From Stereum hirsutum FP-91666 SS1 (Eukaryota; Basidiomycota; Agaricomycetes; Russulales; Stereaceae), in the NCBI RefSeq assembly GCF_000264905.1, contig NW_006763131.1, positions 720,793 through 784,792 on the forward strand: DNA of 64,000 nt. The letters are read 5' to 3'. The position numbers and the translations under genes were made by a program. Shown here piece by piece: positions 56,016 through 64,000 of the stretch (positions within the stretch are counted from its first letter, which is position 1; each line of letters starts with the position of its first letter). The notes beneath the pieces were generated by a model that ran no database searches, was not told where the DNA came from, and saw only the letters and a program-made list of their open reading frames with translations.

Positions 56016-58683
56016 CTAGAGAGACATTGCAATATGGACAGCAGCATCCGGATAGCAATGACTAGGGTCATTGAAGTAGTCACGGTGAGGCAACGGTTGA
56101 TTGATTTTGTGCCTGTGTACCAAGAGATGTTTGTATCGCAAGAACGAAGCAAATAGCGAACAGGACGTACGTGTCTTTCAAGTGCTCTTTAATTTCCTGG
56201 CTCGTCATCCAGTTTGGAGCACTGGGTCCGCAGAGGGAGATATTGCAGTGGCAGCAACCCCAGGACCGAAGCCTCAAGTTCTGAAGGATATCCTGTTCGC
56301 ATTGTTGTACAATCGTAGCCTCGGAGCTGGAAAGAATCTTGAATCGAGGATGGGAGTCGTGGGGTTCCGACTCGACCTGCGATGGGGCAGTTTGCACATG
56401 CAAAAGATGGCTGACCTAACAAGAGAGATGAAGCAGGTTTCAGTTAGAGCGTCCGTACACATCAAAACCAAGCTGTACAACTAACCAGGGATCTCCAGGT
56501 CAAGGCATATCTACCACTCTTGTCCCTCTTCCTTCTCCTATGCACATTTCCCCATTCAACAGGGCACGAAAGGCAGACGAAGCGATGGTCGAGTTGATCG
56601 AGATCAGCGATAGTCGTGTGGGTCTCATCGAGCGCGAGATCGCGCAAGATCATCACGACAATCTCTCTTCCCTTTGGACTGAAGGTGGGCAGACATGTAC
56701 CGGAAAATTCGCCTTCTGGATAACGTACAGAGTCCGGACATATGTGGCCTAGGGCAGTCAAGCCTAGCTGAATAGGCGTGCGCCTGTGGGAATGAGAATG
56801 ATGTGGCAGCCCGAGAGAACAGGTACAAGCAAAGACAGAAGTTGCAAGGTCGAGAGGGGAGCTTGTCATAGAGATATACCTCTGCGACAACGATGCACAT
56901 TTGGGTTGGTCGGAGAAGGTTGGAACTAGAGAAACAACGGCATTTAACCGCTGTGTTGACAAAGTCCAGAGTTCGGGTTGAAGACTGTCCAATACGTGCT
57001 GCACAGAGGGACGAAACTCGGGAGTTACCTCCTCATCCTGTTCGGCGTGTGATTGTAATTCAGAAAACTCCGCGATCTCACTTTGGAATGGAAGGCAGGC
57101 AAGACCCACAGGGCCAGGCAGCATGATCTTGAGCAAACCTACATATTCCTCTCGGATGACCTGGAGACGGGCCTTCTTACGCCGCGTCCTCTCCGAAATG
57201 AGTCTGGACGCCTTGCGTTCTTCAAGAATAGGGTGTATAGTGGAGAGAGTCTTCTCCCATGCTATGTGCGATGACGTTGAGTGAGTAACGCCGTTATATT
57301 GGGGGAACAAAACGGATACAAAGCGTCGCCTACCTCTTTCAGAGAACTGGGATTCGTTGTTGACCGATTTGTGTTTCAATATCTTGCGACAGTCTGCTTT
57401 CTCGTATCCCAGAGCTAGGCAGCGGTTGAGCACCCTTATGGAAAACCAACATAAGTATCAAGACAAGGACGCCAAATCTTTGTACTCACTCTGTCCGCCG
57501 TATCTCCTTCTTACCCTCACGTATTCGAGATCTTTCATCGGTATTCGTTTGAACCCACGTATACCAAGCGGCAGCAGCAGCCTCCATTCTTTGCATCAAG
57601 GCCTCCTTGTTCCTTTTGAAAACCTCCAAAGCCGCTTCTAGGTCAGTCGGCTCGACAGACCGATATAAGCGCTGCACTTCGCCCTCGAGGGCAGCGACAT
57701 CGTCGTCCCACCATGCCCTTCGCAAACCACGAGATCCCCGAAAATATCCTATGAAAGTGATACGGCCCGGGATTAGGAAAGATACAGCATATAAACTTGG
57801 CGCCACAGCACTTACTTAGAACATTGGGGATACAATTCAGTAAGTCATCAGGGACGCTGGGCACGAATTGGCGGAATAGACTCTCGGTGAGAAGACTGCG
57901 CGGCGGAGGTCAGAAAATTTCACAGTAGCATGATACGGACAACATACTGTTTCTTCTGGCAGTCTGGACATACTCTCCGACGGAGGCGGAAGTCGACCTT
58001 CCTCACATGTTTCTCGCCACATGACTATCAACAAAGAAAAGGTTTGGTAAGAGAGACGTCAAGGAAGAGGAACAGAAGAAAGAATCGTACATGACAGGTT
58101 ACGCCACCGAATACGAGATTAGCCCAACTTGGAGGACAAACGTCTTCAGGACAGGGAGGCAAACCGGGTACGTTGTTGAAAGAAGTCTTCCAGACAGACA
58201 TAGAGCTCTTTACTAATAAGACTTCACGGAACGCCTTGGATACGCGCGAGACATTGACGAGGTCTCCAGGTGTGAGATGAGAGAAGATCTAAATAATACA
58301 AGCGAGGTTGGTGCTATGAACAAAAAAATGTCAATGTCGACGCTCACGTCATAGAGGATGTCCAGCGCCATGTTCGGCAAAAAACTGAGCTTTCCCGCTA
58401 ATCTCCTCTTTCCTCTGCCGGCCCCCAACGCGTCCTTCTCAACAGAGCTTTTGCGAAATCGTTTTATGACTGCCGATCATATAATCCATTGCGTGCGACG
58501 GTGAGCACCAATAAGTTATAATCGGGGTAGCTCAAACTTACCACTTTCCCTGCCATGTTGGATTTCAGCTTGATCTTCGCGACGCTTGTTGCTCCCTGTT
58601 GCTACCTCGTCGCTGGTGTCCCCGAGCGTTGGGTTCGAAGGTACGATGAGTTCACCGGCATAATCATGCGTTTCGACAGACAT
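56016..58683 (-). CDS. F-box protein, copy 2
   Basis: Ten exons (58683-58542, 58469-58348, 58288-58091, 58024-57948, 57894-57816, 57748-57490, 57435-57334, 57261-56486, 56415-56171, 56112-56016) sum to 2097 nt, or 698 aa. The F-box is at about residues 78-125 (LPNMALDILYDIFSHLTP, then LVNVSRVSKAFREVLL). A zinc-like Cys cluster follows (CHSCGEKH, then RRVCPDCQKKH). A long helical region leads to a C-terminal Cys/His motif (WGCCHCNISLCG) and a HLKDTHKINQPL ending. Two late introns must be removed to reach this end; without them the frame stops at 56462. It shares layout and the WEK/WER and GYxxAD words with F-box copy 1, but is diverged. It probably acts as an SCF substrate receptor of unknown target. 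Confidence 0.83.
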
Positions 58684-59517
58684 CGCGAAGAGAAGAGGCG
58701 GACAGTGCAGGTGGGTGTTGTAACAGGGATGGATGTATCCAGAAGAGGAGACTTGGGCATTTTGGAGCAAGCCTAAACGACCTATATAAGCTTCAAGAAA
58801 CAAAAGAGCGGAGATGGAACAAAAGAACAAGGACTTTCCGAAACCGGGTGATTGCGTCTGTATGCAGCAAGAAACGGTCAGTTCGGTGAAGACCGTAATA
58901 AGGAAGGAAGGAACACGGCACAATAGACAGTGGCGTCGCAGGGTGGCGCGCAACTTTTTTTGTATCCTCTATCGGATCCAAAGACCCTGGCGTCAGGCCT
59001 GAGGTGTCCAAATTGACGATGAAGAAGGCCTTGAGGCCTTAAACCCAAGGGAATCGTATTGTGATCTAATGCAGTAAGTATATCGCGGTGGCGCACATAT
59101 CGCTCAGCATCAAAAAAAGGACGGCGTCCTGTGGCGTCGAGCCATAAACAGCGGGGGCACGTCAAGAACGAAGACGAGTCAAGGGCATAAAAAGAGCTGG
59201 GAAAGATGAGCATGTGAATGGATGATGGATGGATGTCGATGAATAAAGGCGGTGGTGATGATGTATCGCGTGGGATAGACAGGAGAATATCGTAAGGGAG
59301 CAAGTAGAGTACACATCCAAAAGCACAGACACATAACAGCGAGCATAACAGATTGGGCAGACAGATAAAACGGAGGGGATGACGAATATGGAGTGTAATG
59401 TGTAAAATAAGCCCAAGGGGAAGAGACAGCGCGTAGGAGCGCTGTATTGTCAAGAAATGAAGCAGGAAGGGTGAATACGGGTCGCATACCCTCAAAAACT
59501 AGAGCAGCAGGCCGATC
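58684..59517. other. Intergenic region
   Basis: 834 bp between the PHD gene stop and the F-box start, both on the minus strand. Hydrophobic minus-strand frames at 59160-59490 overlap one another and show no domain, so they look like chance. No repeat is seen. Confidence 0.35.
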
Positions 59518-62500
59518 TCAACCTCTGCCCGCGAGTGGAGACTCCGGCATGACGGGCAGGCGGCGCGGAAGATTTCCTGGTCTGGGAACAGAATGATCCA
59601 CGGGAGTGTCATCTTCGAACCAGGTGGGCTGTCCTCTCAGAGGACTCGAGTTGAGCGGCACAACACTATGGCCACCATCCTCGCGATGATAGACATGTTG
59701 CGGGTAAGCAGAAAGGCGTTGATTGTACGGAGCAAACACATTCGAGGGGTTACCGGTTCTGCGTGGGAAGGAAGCGTATTTGCTAAACGTTGAAGCTGGA
59801 GCGGCTGCAGGCGTTTGGAAAAGTGTTGTCCGTGGTGGGCCAGTCCACGAGTTTGACGACGATTTAGGCGTGAAAGAAGGAGGGAAGCGTAAGCCACGAG
59901 AGGGAGTGGAAGTTGGGTCTAGAGGAGAGAAATCGTGGTGGAATTGGCCTGGCGTCGGTGTTGTATAGATTTGAACGTGATGAGCAGAGTTTCTCGGCGT
60001 CGCAGGGGGGCCGTGCCTAGAAGCGGAGCTCGTTGTCCAACTCGACCTACTAGGGAACTCCAGCGCGTTCCTTCCACTGATATCACTTCCCCTTGTAGGC
60101 GTAGTAGGCATGGCTGGTAGCTTCCTGGGACTCCATTCCGCAAAACCGGGAGACTCCTGTAATGGCGATGAATGAAACAGGAGGGAGTCAGTCGCGTGCT
60201 GGCGGTGCGGTGTGAGTTCCTCGTCCGTTGGTGCGAAGGTCGGCTCCGACGATGGTAATCTATCGTAGAGATCACTCGAGCGATGGAGGACACAGCGCCT
60301 GCAGTACCAAGGGTCTTTCTCGTCCCCAAGGTCGTGGACGTCCCGTACGCCGATGCACTCCAAGTGGTACCAAACCTTGCAGTCGTCGCACTGGACCATC
60401 TCCCGGCCGTCATCCCTTCCACGACAGAAACAGATCCTATCCTCGTCATCATCGCTGTCGTTGAGCCCGAACTCCATTCCAAGCTGACGCCCGTAGAATA
60501 GAGCCCGGACGGTCTTCTTCGAGAGGAATGCAGCACGAGCATCAGCCGGGTCGAATGGGATAACACCATTAGCAGAGGAAGGAGCCTCTTCGTCGCTCTC
60601 TTCGCCGTCACTCGGAGTCTCGAGAAATCTTTCGATTAATCTCATCTTCTCCCGCTCTTCCCGCTCCTCTCTCTCCTTCCGCTCTGCTAGTCTCAGACTC
60701 CACGGAAACTCGCTGTCTGGCCAATTAGGAGCACCGTTTCTCTGAGCCGCAGGATCCTCAACAGGGGTCTTCCATTCCTCTTTCGCCTTTCCCTTGCCGG
60801 CCCCTTTCGCTCCAGCTTTGACGGGCGTAGCAGAAGAAGTGGCGGCCATAGCTGCAGGTCCTCCCTTGCGCTTCCTGTTCTTCCCGACGGCCTTCTTCTT
60901 TGATCCAGCCGACTGAGCATCAGCTTGAGGCATATTCCCCTCCAGGATGTCTGAAGTCTCTTCCAGGCTGACATCCATGAGTACTCTTCCTCTGCCCTCC
61001 ATTTCAACCGGAACCAACCTGCTCCTCCTCCTGTCGATTTCGTTCACGCCGTCCTCGCTGCCCATATCCTTCTTGAACGCCTCCAGCCTCCTCCTCTTCC
61101 TCATTTCCCTCTCATCCATCAGAGGCTCTTTCCTTTCGGGTTTAACGCCGCCACGAGGACCACCGATTGCACTCGTAAAACTACCGCCTGGAGTTGCTGA
61201 TGTCTCGGCGAGCGAAACCTCAACGGGTTTAGACGACCCTGCCGGTCCAGGCGTGATCATGCTCGCCCACTCCAATGCCACTGAGTATCCACCACCGCCA
61301 GCGTTTGAAGCTAGCTTATTACCGTTCGGCGGGGTCTTGGGTCTCTGAGCGTCGCCAGGACCAATCGTACTCCCGTACCCGCCATACCCCCCAGCCATTA
61401 ACCTCTCCTCGAAGCTCTCCTCACTCGTCTCCTGAATTCCCCACAGCTCCAGCCTACGGCCCCGCATGGGCGTCTCCGTGATGCCCATGCCGAGGGGAAC
61501 GCTTGAGGTGTGGCGGGCGGACGAAGGTGTGGTCGGTGGTTCACGGATGAGAGGAATCCGTTTTCGAGAGTTACGGCGGAGGTAGTCTGGGCGTCGGGCT
61601 TCAGCGTCCTTGATTGCTTCTACTAGAGACTGCTGTTGCGCCGCTCGTATACGATCAATTTCTCCTCCTGCTGCAAGAGGTGGGTGATCTGCGGCGTCTA
61701 TCGAGGATGAGCTGGCGGTTTGCGTTGGAAGAGAAGAGGGAGGCGGTGGAGGAGGAGAGGGCGTGCGTGGTTCGTCCATGTCCATATCTACAGATGCAGG
61801 TCTGGGTTCGAAGGGCGATGACAGGCGGGAGGTGATATGAGATATGGCGGATGTCGGGGAAGCGATGCTGTGGGATTCGGACCGGTGGTGGGGGGAGGGA
61901 AGGAATCCGTCATCTTCAGCATCGTCGACTTGCATGACGGCGGGGGAGTCTGTTTGCAGCCTAAGCCATAAATAAAAATGCGTGAGTGGAGACAAAAAAA
62001 GATGGCCCTCTGATAGGTGCCTTACGATGGATAGCGGGTGTACGCTCTCGGGGGTGTCCTAGGTGGCGAAGATGTTCTGTAGCCAGAGTCAGAAATGATG
62101 ATTCAGTGTGAACGGGTGATGAAGACTGACCTATGCCCGGAATACTCCGGTCCACTTTTTTGACCTGGCATCGGGCTGCAACATGGAACGATGAGAGACG
62201 TGTCTGATGTAGAGCGTGGCCGTCTTACCTCGTATCGGGGGTGACTGTCTGGGCAATAGTTCTGGCTGGTGTCGCAATGAGATCCATATCCACATCCCCA
62301 TCATCATCTGACATTGCGTCGATGTCGGGGCCGACAAGTTGACGGCTGTAGTTTGCTCCAGCGTGGCTACAGGGAAAGACGAGCGTTAGGCGAAAGGGGC
62401 CATCTTTGATGTTTTCAAATATGGAGGGAAAGGCGTACAATTGCGAGTGTGCAATCGGTGACTCGGATGTTCTTGGAGCAAATTGTCCCAGGCTATTCGG

Positions 62501-63107
62501 ACTGTAGAAGGACCAACGATAATCTCGTTAGTAGGGCGCTCTGAGGGATAGGGTTGCAAGCAAAAGACGACGATAGCGAAATTGATGGAAAGGCGAGTGT
62601 GATAGACTCGAATAAGAACACTGGGGGCACACAATCGCTTAAATGTGTTTCACGTTGCCTCTCGAGGTATTGTAGATACAGAATAGAGTTAGAGGGAGCA
62701 AGAAAAAACAAGGGTCCGCACCTTTGAGGAGTCGGCAGATGTCCTGACTGGGCCCTGCTGGCAAATGGTGACTTCAAATGGCTCTGCATTCGCACTTGAG
62801 AGCTGGAGCATTCCAGAGCGCAGATTGCATGGATAGTAAATGATGAGTAAGAACCTCCATGGCTCAGGAAGTGGGCTCACTCGGTGATGGTTTCGCCAAC
62901 AATCAGTCTCTCTCGTCCACTCTGAGCCTCTGCTAAGACACTTCTATCGGTCGAGCTTCCGTCGACGGACGAAGAGTGATAGTTTTGAGATTTTTGTATA
63001 TCTTTGGAAGGCTCTGAAGCCGGTTGTCGTTGCCGGAAGATTGGGGAGGGCTGTGTCGAAAACGGAGTTGGGGTCGTAAGCGATGTTCGTGAGAGGTCCT
63101 TGGACAT
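59518..63107 (-). CDS. PHD-finger protein
   Basis: Seven exons (63107-62881, 62802-62722, 62501-62439, 62366-62229, 62175-62131, 62076-62026, 61960-59518) sum to 3048 nt, or 1015 aa. Most of the protein is low-complexity and rich in Ser, Pro and Thr. One folded domain is plain, a C4HC3 PHD finger at about residues 670-720: ICFCRGRDDGREMVQCDDCK, then WYHLECIG and DPWYCRRC. PHD fingers of this kind read the histone H3 tail, usually K4 methylation, although the aromatic cage cannot be judged here. Basic clusters (KKKAVGKNRKRKGG) suggest nuclear location. The many TP and SP sites suggest phosphorylation. It may be a subunit of a histone-modifying complex, but I cannot name it. Confidence 0.85.
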
Positions 63108-63472
63108 ACGGCGCGTAAGTTGTCGCTAGTTTTCGGGAAATCAAATTTGAAAGAGTATAAAGATTGATAAAACAAAGAAGAGACTAAAAGGAGCAAACGA
63201 GAACGAAAAAGGGAGGAGGATGAGGAGATGGAGGCAAAGGTCAAGAGCAACTCGAACCAGCGGCGAAGTGCACCGTGGCTTAGTCATCATCCCAATAGGG
63301 GATACAGAGGTCCACGGACCCTGAGACTAATTTACGATGGACCTTGTCCTTCGCCCTCAGTTTGAACTCGTCCCAAGATGCACGACCGTTTGTCTCCATC
63401 TGGGCGCGGCGACTTTTGGGAGAAACCTGGAGGATTTGTGGTGTTTTCTCTGTTCGCAGTATCGATTCCAAC
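63108..63472. other. Divergent promoter region
   Basis: Between the starts of the PHD gene and the F-box-like gene. An A-rich stretch lies at 63165-63220. No other feature is seen. Confidence 0.35.
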
Positions 63473-64000
63473 ATGGCTGTCCGTCGCCTTCCTTCCGAGC
63501 TCATTTACCACATTATAACTCTGTTTGTTTCTGACTATCTCTGTGATGTCGTACTGGTTCCTCGAACGGAGGTCGTTCCTGTACCAATGCATCCTCTTCT
63601 ACATACCTCCCGAAATTTCCGGAATCTTACCATAGACATTCTGTCCTATGTCTTCGATAAAGGTCTTTTCGACAGAGACGAGATGTGAGTGGCACGCTCG
63701 GGCATGTTCTCACTTTGTCAAAGGCTGAACGATATCATGCACACAGGACTGTCCACAATTATATCCCCTTTCTTACAGAAATCCAATCGAATATCCAAAG
63801 AGCACATACCGCTCACCTCCACACCTCCATGAACTTCGATATGCCAATTCTCCGCCGATTCGAGAAACGTGGTCCTCGAAGTATAATCAAGACACTTTCC
63901 GCCTGTTACTGCCTACACATACTCTGCAACCGTCTCCTCGAGTGCAGCATAAACTTCGAGCACATACAGTTTGACGCACTTGCGGTGACGAGCCTCCCGG
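63473..64000 (+). CDS. F-box-like protein, partial (runs off the window)
   Basis: Exon 1 is 63473-63684. Exon 2 starts at 63747 and is still open at the window edge, giving about 155 residues. The N-terminus MAVRRLPSELIYHIITLFV has the LPxEL[IV] opening of F-box or F-box-like domains of Agaricomycetes, followed by MHPLLHTSRNFRNLTIDIL, which fits the second helix. The rest shows leucine-rich helical sequence. It is not closely similar to the other two F-box genes in the window. The end and full domain content are unseen. Confidence 0.6.

Noticed and set aside
59160..59500. Overlapping minus-strand hydrophobic frames downstream of the PHD gene
   Set aside because: Several frames overlap in the same place, none has a domain or good splice partners, and the composition is pyrimidine-rich on the minus strand.

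Overview
The window is nuclear DNA of a filamentous basidiomycete, most likely an Agaricomycete. Genes are dense and cut by many short introns of about 45-75 nt with GT..AG ends. The conserved set includes DNA topoisomerase II, DOT1, the ABCF protein GCN20, a Dnmt2-type methyltransferase, eIF5 and an SCP-x-like thiolase. Among these sit families expanded in mushrooms: F-box proteins, kinase-like proteins, a multipass membrane family and DUF4238-like proteins. No RNA gene, CRISPR array, phage or bacterial operon was seen. Exon models were made by hand from splice sites and frame. For TOP2, GCN20, DOT1, the oxygenase, Dnmt2, eIF5, the thiolase, both kinases, all three membrane genes, both DUF4238-like genes, two F-box genes, the HNH gene, the acidic protein and the PHD protein, the summed exons give a whole number of codons.

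Layout. 1-4.2 kb: a partial copy of the TOP2 tail, then an NTPase-like gene that has lost its P-loop segment. 4.6-10.4 kb: TOP2 (minus), with cell-cycle-type boxes upstream. 10.9-15.4 kb: an HNH endonuclease gene and its truncated inverted copy, flanking a gene-free, C-rich stretch and a MITE. 15.8-21.6 kb: GCN20 (minus) and DOT1 (plus), divergent. 23-25.7 kb: a 2-oxoglutarate oxygenase and a small acidic protein. 25.7-29.7 kb: a gene-poor block with a 1-kb element bearing near-perfect 137-bp terminal inverted repeats. 29.7-36.1 kb: three tandem membrane-protein paralogues, with a second MITE of the 13.8-kb family between the second and third. 36.3-41 kb: an F-box gene and a kinase-like gene (both minus). 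41.2-47.8 kb: Dnmt2-like gene, eIF5 and thiolase (all plus). 48-51.8 kb: a divergent pair of DUF4238-like membrane proteins. 52.2-55.2 kb: a PD-(D/E)XK-like gene (minus) divergent from an intact paralogue of the kinase. 56-58.7 kb: a second F-box gene. 59.5-63.1 kb: a PHD-finger gene. 63.5 kb to the end: the start of an F-box-like gene.

The main theme is local duplication with uneven fates. The kinase at 40 kb has lost all three catalytic-loop and metal-binding residues that its copy at 54 kb keeps. The HNH copy lacks its first exon, the TOP2 copy is only the charged tail, and the membrane, DUF4238-like and F-box families each have several members here. The housekeeping genes act in chromatin and DNA topology (TOP2, DOT1, PHD protein), translation and its control (GCN20, eIF5, possibly the Dnmt2-like tRNA methyltransferase) and peroxisomal lipid metabolism (thiolase). 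They do not form one pathway.
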